This document shows positions 33,398 through 45,031 of a DNA stretch of 64,000 nt, in pieces (position 1 is the stretch's first letter; every line of letters starts with the position of its first letter). Source of the stretch: Mercurialis annua (lineage: Eukaryota > Streptophyta > Magnoliopsida > Malpighiales > Euphorbiaceae); assembly GCF_937616625.2 (NCBI RefSeq), contig NC_065572.1, positions 75,762,653 through 75,826,652 of the forward strand, written 5' to 3'. The position numbers and the translations under genes are program-made. The notes under the pieces are model-generated. The model made no database searches, was not told the origin of the DNA, and worked only from the letters and a program-made list of their open reading frames with translations.

Positions 33398-36300
33398 TCA
33401 GGCATTAATTTCTGAATTGCACTGATGCTCTCTGCTGCAGCTCCTTCTTCCCCAGAACATCATCCCTGAACAGCTTGTTTTCTCTAGTCTCGGGCCTTCA
33501 ATTTTGTCCTGTTCTACAGATATTGTCTGTGAACGGCGGGGGGCTTCATCTTGTGTTTCTACCGTTCGAGGTTCAAAAGACGGACATGGACCATCACTGC
33601 AGGTGCATAAAGGGATTGCAACTGAAGGAAATGGGCTACAAGTAACTGGGCAGAAATAATCAGAAGACACTGAAGCCACACGATTCTTTCGTATCTCTGG
33701 CACACATGCTGGAGATTGCTCGTCTGTATCACGAGAATGTAGAATGCACGGGGTACAGAGGCCAAGCGACAGAGGAAGTTTCATTTCTTTTGCTGCTGAA
33801 CCAGGCAATTTAACAAAAGATACAATTCCATGCCTGCAGAGAGGGCATGGAATGGAGCCATGTGGGCCTACCATTTCAGAAGGAGTATTGCTTGATGAAC
33901 AGAGATACAATGCACACCTCACACAAAGTTCATGCCCACACCCTGTGTATGAGAAGAGTTGCACAACAAAAGTAAGAAACCGAAAGACTACTAAATAATC
34001 AAATATTTCAATACCTACTGATATAGTTATTAAGCATTGCTTTGATCATCCTCTCCCCAACAACGTCAGATAAACAACAATCATCAAATTTTGCAAACAC
34101 CTACTTATTTACTAACTTTAAAATTTGAAAACATAAAACAGTTTTTCAAGAATTGGTCAATAACTCTTTACATAGGGATCCAAATAGGACATTATTGTAC
34201 AGTTCATTCAGGAAGTCATCATAACAATTGGTGTCACATTTTATTTGGTCACTGGTGTTACATTCCATTGATGCCCTTCTTCGATGAGAGTTTTAGGAAT
34301 CTAATTGATCATATACATGGAAGCTCATTCAATTTGGTTGTTCAAGAAACGTGCTGGATAAGGAATTAGGCTGATGTTCTGATTGTTTTATTCAATAAGA
34401 CCGCAATTATGGTATAAATATTCATCATAACATCTTAAAAACATACTGACATTCCCTTCTATTGTCAAGAATGGACAGAGAAGTTAGTAAAAGGGAAGTG
34501 CCTCATGTTACAGTTCTTATATGCTCCCACATGATCTCAGTGGTATTTGAAATTCACAAGGCAGTAAAATTTACTAATTGGCAATCTGTTTTTTCAAACT
34601 AATGATGACAAGATTGTATCTACAAGCAGTACGCTACATCGAACTACATAACTTCATTTAAATCCAATTTCATCGTTAATAAATAGAAAACATTAAATAC
34701 ATTCATGATAAAGAATGGGCCCATATTGGGAAAATCAAAATTCTCAGCCATTTAAAATGAGCTACACAAGACAAACTTTGCTAAGCAGAAACAGAGAGAA
34801 GAACAAACCTTCAGCAGCTACATTACATGCTCTCTCCAGGCAAACAGCACAAATATCAGGGTCATCAGAGACGGCTGTCAAGCAATGCATCCCACACTCT
34901 CTATAGGAAACAAAAAAAAAGATCACGTTTACTACCCAACTAAATGGCACTGATTGCCATTCTGTAAAAAATAAGCATCCTAAAACATCCCTTTACCAAG
35001 CCAAACTCCATAACGGCAGAATTAGATTCTTTTGGGGTAATAAGTAAAGCAATTAAAAAGGTATTAGAGACATTTAGTATTGTAAATACAAGAGAAAGTT
35101 TCAATAAGATTATACTTAGTTAGCAGTCATCACATGGAAGAAAATTCAATTCCTAAAGCATGTCACGTGGTCCTTGCCAGTCTAGTCTCTACAATCTATA
35201 GACACATTTCGAATTATCAAAATTACATGCAAGAAATAAAAGCACGCATCCACATGTTTTTACATCCAGAAATGTGTATATGCATATTTATTTCAAAGAC
35301 GTACCTTGCTATGTTAAGCACACTTAAAAGAGGCAAAGATAGGTAATTAGAATGAGGAAATCTTGGTATGGCGGAGTCAGAATTTGGCGCCAATAATGGT
35401 TCAAGCCAATGACGCCCCCACATCCTAGCAACATCAACTGGCAACCACCTATAAAGTCATGAATTAATTTCATGCATCACTTTTGCATGATGGCCAGAGA
35501 ACCTTCAATGTCAAAAAGAAAATGAATAGACGCGAAATAAACATTGAAAGCAATTTACCCATTGCAGTTTAAAGTCATCCGACTCGCACTTCTTGCAATG
35601 AGGATCTGTGGAATTAGGAACCCCATCATGTGACATTAGAAAAAGCAAAGATAAGTAAAGCATCAATTTAGGGTTTTTATTATTCTTGCCTGACAACACT
35701 TTAAATTCCCCCCACAAGCAGCATAGTGCAAAGGAGTGCTTCCAGCTCCTATAGATACAGTTAAATTATCAGCAGTAACAAAGGAAATGGGGGGAAGAAG
35801 ATAGTCACAGAAACAAAATTGTAATGCATCAAATAGAAATGCTAACCAATTAAATCCATTGTAGTTCCATAATGAAATGTCACAGCTGACACATTTGCAT
35901 GAATGTCGAGTAAAAGCTGTACACAATCAAAATATCCATTCAATGCAGCCATGTGAAGAGCAGTAATACCACCATCAGCCGCCTTATTTACAAACTTGGA
36001 CAGTGCACTGCAATAGAATAACTTGAATCAAATAATCAAACAACATCTGAAACCACTGAATTAACCACAAATTTTAAATTATAGCTTTGCCTTTACGGAA
36101 AACAGGAACATCTAGTGATGGTCAAATCAATATACCCGCCATTCAGGCAAGAATTAGTACATACTCCTATGAACAGCCAGTACCTATGATCAAATTTGTT
36201 TTTTGCACTGGAAGCATCTCCTGAGTCAACATCTGCCTGAGAATGTGAAGCTTCAAAAGGGGAGCTAGGAACAAAGTCAGCAACAACTAGCCTTATGCAT

Positions 36301-37132
36301 CTTACATGGCCGTTTACAGCTGCAAAATGCAGAGCTGTCCTTCCGCTAAGGTAATCTGCTCGTGTAACCTAATAAAAAAGAAGAAAATATTCATTCTCAG
36401 ATCATTTGAGGATAAGGAAACATATGACAGTTTGGTTGAGTTAGGAACTTACATTGCATCTAAAAAGCAAAAGAGTTTGTACAACTTCCCAGTGTCCATA
36501 TCGACAAGCTTGCATCAAAGCCGTCTTTCAAAAGCCAGCCATACATACGAGATTCAAAGTGTTAGTCAGAAACAGATCCCACCATTTTCCTTTTTTATTG
36601 TAAATTATTTTATTTTGCCCAATTTATGTTTAACATGTAAGCAAATTTTCATTTCAATTAAGTCCATTTGCTAATCCAAAAATTCCAGAACTGATGCAAT
36701 TCTCTCAGATAATAAATCAAAATAAATGATAAAATTACAATTTTGAATTCCAATATATTTTAATTATCTCAATATAATTTAAATCCAACAAAAAAAAGGG
36801 AAAAAGTTACCTGGCCACAGTAATTACGAGAATTAACATCAGCTCCATTGTCAAGCAACAAAGCCACGATCTACCAGAAGTTCGAACATTATGAGTAAAT
36901 TAGCTAAGGAAAAAATTTCATAAAATAAAAAAAGGAAAAGGAAAAAGGGAAGAACCTCGTTGTGGCCTTTAGCGGCGGCGAAATGGAGAGGAGAATTAAG
37001 ACCGCCAAAGGTGGAGTACTTAGCTAGACAAGGATTGCAATCCAAGAGCATCTTTGCTTCCACAAAATCCCCATCTCTTGCCGCCGATACTAATCTTTCA
37101 CCGGAAGCTGAGCATCCGAATGAATTCCCCAT
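33398..37132 (-). CDS. XBAT33: Ankyrin-repeat RING E3 ubiquitin ligase, XBAT33-like (ten exons)
   Basis: Exons, 5' to 3' on the minus strand: 37132-36956, 36870-36811, 36524-36453, 36368-36184, 36007-35847, 35748-35690, 35605-35559, 35448-35305, 34900-34809, 33942-33398. They total 1542 nt (513 residues), close to Arabidopsis XBAT33. The protein begins [20 protein letters not shown], whose Gly2 suggests N-myristoylation. Ankyrin repeats follow ([56 protein letters not shown]). A RING finger then occupies roughly residues 317-380: [20 protein letters not shown] and CPLCRHG, with a spacer inside the finger as in this family. Intron 6 uses a GC donor (CAG/GCAAGA); the others are GT-AG. Family role: XBAT-type ligases ubiquitinate specific targets (XBAT32, a relative, acts on ethylene-synthesis enzymes). 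The target here is unknown. Confidence 0.92.
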
Positions 37133-37602
37133 TTTTCTTTATTTTTGTTTTTATCTCTCTATGGTGTTTTATTTTTTGTTTGGTCAACTATGGTGGAAAA
37201 TTGAAAAAGTAAATCAAGGAAGAATGTGGTATGGAGTTAAATATTTTCACAAAATCTAACTCAAAAGAGAAGATAGTTTAGATTAGATTTTTGTTGATCA
37301 TACATAATTTAATTTCTGGGTGAAAACAAAAGATAGTAATATGATTTTATTATTGAGAACGGAAATTCGGTAGAGGAGAAAACGGCGACGTGCCAATTTG
37401 TTTTTGTTTTTGTTATTTAATTTCCAATCTGGAAGATTTTATTTTATTTTTGTAATATTTGGAGATAAACAAATTGGAAAGAGAAAAAAAGAGTGTTAGT
37501 TGGTCCACTTTTACTTTCCCCCCCCTTTTCTTCTACTACCTTTGTCTGTTTTATTTTCTTATTTGTTTTTTACTTTGCTAGAATGTAAGGTATTAACTTT
37601 AA
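37133..37602. other. XBAT33 5' region
   Basis: Leader and promoter of the minus-strand gene are expected here. It contains a C-rich/T-rich stretch (TTTCCCCCCCCTTTTCTTC, about 37517-37535). No certain TATA box. Confidence 0.4.
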
Positions 37603-38664
37603 GCAAAAGTTACAAAATATCCCTCCAAGTTTATCCAAAAGTACAAGACAGCCCCTTAACTTATTTTTGGTACAAATAAATCCTCACAGTTCTAAAATCG
37701 AACAAAAACACCCCTCCGTCCATGACTTTGACAAACGGACGTTAAACTGGTGATGTGGCACTAGGAAAAAAGTTCAAAAACATACTTAATTTTTAAAATA
37801 TCTATTAAATTCATATTTCAATTTTTTTTATTATTTCACCCTCATGAAAGGTTCAAAAGTACCCTTAACTTAAAATTCATTCAATCAAACCCTCTTCTCC
37901 ACTAACTTTTTTTTAAATAAACATATTTTCCCGACCTTCTTTCCAGCAACACCCCGACTCTCCGTCCCATATCCACCGCCGTCTTCCCTCATTGGAAGAC
38001 CAGCTGCGGCTGGTCTTCCATGGGGGAAGACAGGAAGACCAGCAGCGGCTGGTCTTCTTTGGAAGATGAGCCGGAACAGGACGGCGGCGTGGCGGCGGGT
38101 CCGAGGCGGCGGTGTTGGAAATAATTAATTTAATGTTTGTTAATTAATTATAGATTAATTAGATTTTATTAATTGAAATTTAGTTAATTAAGGTTGTTAT
38201 TTAAAAAAAAATTAATTAAAAATAAAAAAATTGTTGATTCGGGATGCCCGCTGTCGTATGTTGTGGAAGTGTCGGGTTACAGTGGTTCAATTTTTATTTG
38301 ATTTTAATAAAAAAATTAATTAGAGTAATTAGAAATAAGAGAGTGAAATAATACAAAAAGTTATATAGTTATAAAATTGGTAAGTGTTTTAAAAATTAAA
38401 CATATTTTTGAACCTTTTACGAGGGTGAAATAATAAGAAAAAAAATTGAAATATGAATTTAGTAAGTATTTTAAAAAGTAAGGGTGTTTTTGAACTTTTT
38501 TACTAATGCCACGTCACCTATTTAACGTCCGTTTGTCAAAGTCAAACTTGGAGGGGTGTTTTTATTCGATTTTAGAACTGTGAGGATTTATTTGTGCCAA
38601 AAATAAGTTAAGGGGCTGTCTTGTACTTTTGGGTAAATTTAGAGGGTTTTTTGTACCTTTTGCC
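37603..38664. mobile_element. Mutator-type inverted-repeat element H (1062 bp)
   Basis: A perfect 9-bp duplication, TAACTTTAA, lies at 37594-37602 and 38665-38673. The arms exceed 200 bp. They start GCAAAAGTTACAAAATATCC and, inward from the right, GGCAAAAGGTACAAAAAACC, then share AAGTACAAGACAGCCCCTTA and CACCCCTCC in that order. It inserted upstream of the XBAT33-like gene, about 460 bp from its ATG. It has no transposase and carries a GC-rich stem-loop island in its centre. Confidence 0.92.
37976..38087. repeat. GC-rich nested stem-loop island in element H
   Basis: An outer stem, CCGCCGTC/GACGGCGG (37976-37983 with 38080-38087), encloses GTCTTCCC/GGGAAGAC (37981-37988 with 38024-38031). Inside that is a hairpin with 11-bp arms GGAAGACCAGC/GCTGGTCTTCC (37994-38019), followed by a second, GAAGACCAGC/GCTGGTCTTC (38034-38057). 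Confidence 0.88.
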
Positions 38665-38673
38665 TAACTTTAA

Positions 38674-39015
38674 TTATTAAAATTAATGTTTATTTTACAT
38701 TTACAGATAGGTTTTTCGTTTTTGTTTATGGTGACCGAAAATAGAAAAGACAAACAAAAACGTGTGATTAAGAAAAGGATCCGCTATGTAGATTAGCTTA
38801 GTGTATTTGTGGCTTTGGCCTATCTCCTTGATAAAGAAAAGAAAAGAAAAGGATGAGTGATCCATGAAATTCAAAGGGTATTATAAAGAGAAGAGTGATT
38901 GGCAGACATTAGATTATTTTATTTTTACTTGTGATATCCGCAATCGGATTAGGTAGTGTTGGGTGAGATGGGTCCCCTCATTCCACTTACAATGGAGAAA
39001 TTAGATTTTCATATG
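38674..39015. other. Spacer between two Mutator-type elements
   Basis: No coding or repeat feature beyond a short GAAAAGAAAAGAAAAGG run near 38837. Confidence 0.4.
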
Positions 39016-39024
39016 CTTATTATA

Positions 39025-39475
39025 GGCAAAAGGGCTCAAAAACTACCGAGCTTTCAATTTTTTTTCAATAACACCCTCACCTTGTAATTTTGTCAATAGC
39101 ACCCTATTTCGTATTTTTCAATTTCAATAGCACCCTAATTGAGAAAATTAGATGATTTGATTACTATAAGGATGAAAATTTTCAAAAGAACTAAATTTAA
39201 AGGTGAAATTATACTTTTTTCTACTTGAACACATTTAAACAAGTCCTTTTAACTTAAAAAAAATTCAAATAAGTCCTCGATAAATGAGTTTAATTTGATG
39301 ATTTAGGGTGCTATTGAAATCGAAAAATACGAAATAGGGTGCTATTGACAAAATTACAAGGTCGGGGTGCTATTGAAATCCAAAAATACGAAATAGGGTG
39401 CTATTGAAAAAATTACAAGGTCAGGGTGCTATTGAAAAAAAAATGAAAGGTGGGTAGTTTTTGAGCCCTTTTGCC
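39025..39475. mobile_element. Mutator-type inverted-repeat element I (451 bp)
   Basis: A perfect 9-bp duplication, CTTATTATA, lies at 39016-39024 and 39476-39484. The ends read GGCAAAAGGGCTCAAAAACT and, inward from the right, GGCAAAAGGGCTCAAAAACT (identical over 20 bases). The right arm repeats a ~63-bp block containing AAATACGAAATAGGGTGCTA twice, while the left arm has it once. Confidence 0.92.
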
Positions 39476-39484
39476 CTTATTATA

Positions 39485-40695
39485 TGCCGTTTCAATTCAT
39501 TTTAAGGTTTTATTTTTGTTGGCAAATGGTGCAAAAATAAACCATTCATCACATACAGTGCTCATTATAGCCTAATTCATACAGTGCTCATGGTTTACAA
39601 TGCCCATCATAATATTTAGCAGAGAGCCCGGACACATTTTTCCCGTAACTCTAGCTAAAAGATGTTTGAGATAAATTCTATTATCACAGCCTACAATTTA
39701 TCATGTCAGTACTGATTGTAATTTCCTAACAATAAAACAACCAATTACAGTACTGATTGAAAGTCCCTATCAAGATCCGAATAAAAAAGATATTAAAAAT
39801 ACAAGCTATATTCATGCAGGAAATTGACAAGAAATAGTTGTTTGAAAGAAACTGAGGCATACAATTTCAAGTTCTTGGCCATTTAAATACAAGGAACAAG
39901 TGGTACATTTCTTTCTCCCCTAACCAATTCCTGTATTTCCTCTGCTGATTTCTTTTTCTGCCAACTTAAAACAAGCAATAACACCATCAGAGTAGCGAAT
40001 TCAAGTAAAAAATTCCCAAAGAAATTTCTTTGTTCTCTAAACATATTAGCTACATTAGTCTGCCTGGGGAAAGAAGCACTGGTATTGAATGATATCTTAA
40101 TTTGTTTAAAATTCAGTAGCAACACTAAGTACATAGCTGTAATTAAAGTGTAGAGGTGTGATTTGAAATATATATTAAAATATGATGCCAAGTTCACAGT
40201 GCCTTGATCACATTAATCAAACACTCTTGCAGCAACTCAATTTGACTATAATTAGCTAACATACTATAAATTCCAAAAGAAATGCCATAAACAAAGTTTG
40301 CAATCAACACTAGAAGATACAACTAGGATGTATTTGAATCTCCACAAAAGTTTACATCACTCGGTTAACTAATAACTATGGTCGCGTAACCGTTGCATGC
40401 TGTTTTTGGGGATTAAGGTTGATTGAGAAGATAGTGTTGTCCGTTGTGAATGTGATGAGGTTTTGAGTGTTGGATTTTACAAGATTAAAGAGAATGAGGA
40501 TAAGCATTTCATTTGCAGCAATAGGTAGAGTGATGTATTAGTGGGTTTCAAATTGTTGAAAAGCATCAACCTTTGTTCAGAATTGAGACGAGTGTTGTTC
40601 TAACTTCTCTACATGTTACTGAGAGAAGAAAGTTGGTCATAACTGCGCCTTCACACCTAAGCAAAACAAAAACTCGCGAAAAATTAAATAAAAAT
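39485..40695. other. Intergenic with an unassigned 104-codon frame
   Basis: A minus-strand frame at 39883-40197 has two hydrophobic stretches (TLITAMYLVLLL and FATLMVLLLVLSW) and a charged tail (QKKKSAEEIQELVRGE). It could be a terminal exon of a membrane protein, but I found no splice partner and recognise no family. Nothing else stands out. Confidence 0.25.
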
Positions 40696-40769
40696 TGGCG
40701 TCGCCCGGGTTCGAACCGGAGACCTTCAGTGTGTTAGACTGACGTGATAACCAACTACACCACGACACC
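40696..40769 (-). tRNA. tRNA-Val (anticodon AAC)
   Basis: The 74-nt minus-strand sequence begins GGTGTCGTGGTGTAGTTGGT and ends CGACGCC plus discriminator A. The 7-bp acceptor stem pairs (GGTGTCG with CGACGCC, one G-T). The A box (TGGTGTAGTTGG) and B box (GGTTCGAACCC) are intact. The anticodon loop CTAACAC gives AAC, read as valine. There is no intron. A T run (ATTTTTATTTAATTT) follows, as expected for RNA polymerase III termination. Confidence 0.96.
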
Positions 40770-40982
40770 ATTTTTATTCTGCTGCACTTCGCTTCATTAT
40801 CTACACAAACATTACAAAGTAGAGCAATCATCAAACATGCATGGCAAAGCACAAGTTATTCGTTGCACACCAAACCATACTAATACACACTATTAAAATG
40901 CAGATTTTCACTTTTTCAGTTTAAATTTAGCTTAATTTGTTTATATCTTATAGAGTGATTGGAATAAGGTACGTATCATAAT

Positions 40983-41321
40983 ATGGTAAAGAGAATCCAG
41001 GTTGGGGTGATGATGTTGCTAACATGGGCTGCCATAGCAGCAGCAGAAACAGACTGCTCCACAGTGGAAGGGCTGCTCTCGGCTTGTTCTAATTTCATAA
41101 CCTATGGTTCACCGGATCCCCTTCCAGATTCACCATGCTGTGAGGCCATGACCAGCCTCAACACCATTGCAGACTCTGGAGACAACAGACCATCTGTTTG
41201 CAGATGCTTCACCGGTCTCATTACTGTCTATAATCCTAATGCTACAGCAATCGCCACTTTGCCTGGCTTTTGTGGTATCAGTTTGGGCTTTGTCATTGAT
41301 CCTAATACAGATTGCACTTAG
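40983..41321 (+). CDS. Secreted eight-cysteine lipid-transfer-type protein
   Basis: 112 residues. The N-terminal ~21 residues (VGVMMLLTWAAIAAAE) form a signal peptide. The mature part has the full eight-cysteine pattern of the LTP/seed-storage/protease-inhibitor fold: DC, SAC, SPCC, VCRC, GFC and DC. The fold has four disulphides and a lipid-binding cavity, and these proteins act outside the cell or at the membrane surface. One N-glycosylation site (PNATAI) is visible. I cannot assign a subfamily beyond nsLTP-like. The reading stops directly after the last Cys-Thr, where some relatives have an intron and a tail, so an alternative longer product cannot be excluded. Confidence 0.8.
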   Translation: MVKRIQVGVMMLLTWAAIAAAETDCSTVEGLLSACSNFITYGSPDPLPDSPCCEAMTSLNTIADSGDNRPSVCRCFTGLITVYNPNATAIATLPGFCGISLGFVIDPNTDCT

Positions 41322-42439
41322 TAAATCTCCGTCTCTCTCATTTTCACCCTAACATATTTTATCAACATTCTTATAGCATTTGGTATATTAATTATTGCTA
41401 ATGCCATTTATGTGTTCATGCAGCTCTCGATGACTTTTCTTGGACGAATGAACAGAAAATAAGAGACTGATCAAAAAGTCTGTCTTCAGATACCTTTTGT
41501 TACAAGAAAATAAATGAGAGTGATTATTCCTGACATGTAAAATTTAACTATTCTATTTACCTTAATATGATGTTTTGTTTATCTTGTAATGATGAGTTTT
41601 TATCAGAATTGGCCGAAAAGGAATGATGACAAGGTTTCAAATGGCAAATGCTAAAATGTCTGTTTCTCAAGATTTGAAATCACAATCCATTTCCTATTAA
41701 TTTAATCATTCATTGTAATATCATATACAATCTTGACTGTTTAATTCAATGGCATGTTGTGGGAATCCAAGGTTTCATTGTCATATCATACACATTCTTC
41801 GGCCATTTATATACAATCTTGACTGTTTAATTCAATGGCATGTTGTGGGAATCCAAGGTTTCATTGTCATATCATACACATTCTTCGGCCATTTCAGACA
41901 AGATGTTCATAGGACAATAAAAATAAGAAATAATTGCTTGCAACCCCTGATATTAGGTCATATTATTCATCATTGATTCTTCAAAATGACACTTGATGGT
42001 CATGAAAATGGCTACTTTATATTACTGTACTGAAAATCACAAGTTGATATGTATGTCATTCTAACATATAGTTTGAAGAACCAACATGGTAGTAATAACT
42101 CTATACTTGGAAACACAGTAGAATTCTTTTTTCCTCTACAAACAAATTTAAGTACTTGGAGTTCATCAATCAGTAAATTCATGATATTATAACTGAAATG
42201 TATTGAAAATTTAACATTAAGAATAAACTAAATGACTAAGTCGAGCACAACTGTAATAACAATTACACATTGCTAAAAAAATTACAATCTCAAATTTTGC
42301 AGCATCAATTATTCGGTTCTGTAAGGGCAAGGTTTGTGAGATTATGGTTAAAATAATTACAGCAATAGCATTCTGCCACACATGAAAAATGAAAAAAAAA
42401 AAACAAATGGGGAAAAAAATATTAGCAAACAAGTGGCTG
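41322..42439. other. Intergenic between the LTP-type and IQD genes
   Basis: Holds the 3' ends of two convergent genes and the 86-bp tandem duplication described separately. No other gene is seen. Confidence 0.45.
41725..41896 (+). repeat. 86-bp direct tandem duplication
   Basis: The unit from ATACAATCTTGACTG to CTTCGGCCATTT occurs at 41725-41810 and again from 41811. The copies look identical, so the duplication is recent. The 75-codon frame across it is an artefact of the repeat. Confidence 0.88.
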
Positions 42440-45031
42440 TCACCTTATACCGTTACTCCCCGGCCTACTGTTCATGCGGCCAGTTGCTGGAGAAGCTTTG
42501 TTCCTAAAGTTTGTCTGCGGTGCAAAGCCACTTTCTGAAACGGTATCGACTTCATAAGACCCTTGGACAGGTCTTTTACTTGAACCAAATTTTTCAAGCT
42601 CTAGCCTCTGCCTTGGGGCACTTTGTGATCTAAGCTTATTCCGAAAGGATTCTGTATTAGCCATGTAGCTTGGGTAACCTGAATAACCATTAAAGAAACC
42701 CCATGAGCACTCACTCCTTGTTGGTGTAAAAGTACCTCTTCTGCCACTACTTCCAGCCCTAGATCTAGACGACGGGGAACAAACATGGGGACTATTCTCC
42801 ACAGTCCTTGAAACAGCTTCGTCCTTCCCCACAGGAAACTTAAGAGAGCTTAGCGATGAAAATTCTTCTGAAGATACTGTTGGCATATGATTTGTTGCCT
42901 TTGTCGATGACTTTGATGGTGATTCGAATGCTGCAAACCTCTGGTTGCTATAATCTGAAGCCAAAATATGTTCTGGCATCTGAAATATTCCAGTACTTTG
43001 CTGGGATTTCATGCGAGGCATCCAAGTATCCACTTCAAGAATCTTGTCACTTCTCTCATCGTCAGCATGTCGCTTTCTCATTGGAAGGGTAGCATGGTTG
43101 TTCCGGAAACTTTGTTCCATCCAATGTTCTAACCAATTTGAACCTAGCTTTGCTTCATCCAGGTGCATGGTGTCTCTAAAGTTTGAATTCGAACCACATT
43201 TCTACACAAAGTCGAAATGTAAATGCAATTAGGATTTCATAAAGGAGCGGAATATGTTGATGTCATTCAAATTGGTGCTATTTGACAAAAGATTTTACAA
43301 AATCAATCAAGAGATACCTTATGGATTGAGGATCCATCAACTTTTGTACTATATGCACGAAGCCGGTATTCCTTATGAGGCAACGCAGGGACCTGCAAGT
43401 AAATAAGGTTTAATAGCGGGAATCACCTAAATGCACATGGAATTTACTCGGCATAGGCATGTCTCATATAACACAAATTGTTTGCTTACAAGTAAAGGTT
43501 CGCTTACTGAGAAAGCTAAGGCACAAACAGAAAGCTCCCTACAGGGACAAGCTAACTAAATAGAAAATGCAGAAACAGAAAATAAAGGTTGGCTTACGGT
43601 TTCATAATGAGGCAGAGAAGAGTTTGTTGTAGCAGTAGAATGCCATAATTCTGGGATATGTGAGCGAGTAGCACGAGCTCGAGCCTGCACTCTCACCAAT
43701 GTTTGCATGCGTCTAAGCATATCTGCTGTTTGCTTTCTAACAATGTGACCTCGCACTAAAGCTTGAAGCTTCACTAGTGCCTTCAGTGCTCTTAGTGCTC
43801 TCCTTGCCTATTAATTAATCAAAATTATATATTCATCGACAGGGAAGAAATGTGTGGGACTTAACTTAATCATTGTGTCACAGAAATTTATATCAAAGTT
43901 AGCAGAGATTAAAAGGTTAGGCACTGGATATAAAATAATAGTTTGACAACCAAAACTGTCATCAGGTGAGGCACATAATTAGAAATTACAGGGGGGGGGG
44001 GGGGGGGGGGGCTCATAACAAACTCCAAAACAATAAGTAATGTTAAAATGAGATACTATCATAGAAGGCAGAGATACCAGCTACGGAGTTTTGGTGTAAT
44101 GGTATGGTGAGCTATCCAATGCTGACGTCACAGATGAATAGCTGTGAGTTTAAGGCACATGCAAACATGTCTTCTGGAATGAGTAAATGAAAAATTTAAT
44201 AATGTAGTATTGAGTTTTATATTTGTGATGCTTAAAGCTGCAGAGTGCTGAGTAAAAGAGACCAGATTATGTTTCTTGTGGCTACGAGAAGTGAGATCAC
44301 ATTAGAACCACTTGTGTCGGCGCTTACTTAATGTTACACTGTTCTTTCTTTTTTTTTGGTTTTTGTATGTACCAAAGCCAAAGGACCACCCCTCACCTTA
44401 CCCTATTTATTATTAAAAGACAACATTTTACAGCTCAATTTTCCTATTTTGTTAGGTAATTTCATAAAGCAGATTTTCATATTTCCAATTCAAAGTTTCT
44501 ATCTTTGGATTTCACTCAGCCAACCAATGTAAATGTAACCCAAAGGGTTTTACGCAAAAGAATTGGGTTTATTGTCATTTATGCATAATTATTGACAAGA
44601 ATTTAAAAGGGTTAATTTTATGGAAAACAAAACGTAATCATTCATTTACTAACCAGGTAACCACGAAACGCCGATTGTATCTTAACCGCAGCCAGCGCCT
44701 CTGCCCATCGCCGGTGACTTCCACTGATGTGACCTGAGGCAGTACGTGGAGTGCCAGTAGAAGTAATTCTCCCTCCAGCGCCGCTGGTCAATCTGACAAC
44801 CTCGGCTGCTGCTTGAGCAGCCGCGAGTGCCGCTTCGGCAACCGCTGCAGTGGCTGCCGCAACCGCTATTGCGTGCTTGTTGGCATCAAAATTGTCATCG
44901 AAGGAAGCTGATAAATTGGTATGTGAAGGAATTGTATTAGAAGATCTAGCGAAGCTCCACCGCCGTTTTTCCTTGTCCGGTGGAGAAGAACTAGACTTTT
45001 TGGAGCCAAAAAGTCGCCGGAAAAGACCCAT
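42440..45031 (-). CDS. IQ67-domain calmodulin-binding protein, IQD23/24-like (four exons)
   Basis: Exons 45031-44654, 43807-43598, 43392-43318 and 43201-42440 give 1425 nt (474 residues) with GT-AG borders. It starts [12 protein letters not shown], the basic N-terminus common in this group, then an Ala-rich helix ([20 protein letters not shown]). The IQ67 domain spans about residues 112-180, with [32 protein letters not shown] and [11 protein letters not shown]. The intron falling after GYL inside this domain is the conserved family position. The long last exon encodes a basic, Ser-rich tail ([20 protein letters not shown]) typical of IQDs, which scaffold calmodulin at microtubules and membranes. 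The exact orthologue is my inference from the N-terminal and IQ67 sequence. Confidence 0.92.
43991..44011 (+). repeat. G21 homopolymer in IQD intron 1
   Basis: Twenty-one consecutive G residues within the 846-bp first intron (C on the transcribed-sense strand). Confidence 0.8.

Noticed and set aside
39883..40197. 104-codon minus-strand frame as a gene
   Set aside because: It has two hydrophobic stretches but no recognised family, no splice partner and no promoter evidence. Noted under the intergenic entry only.
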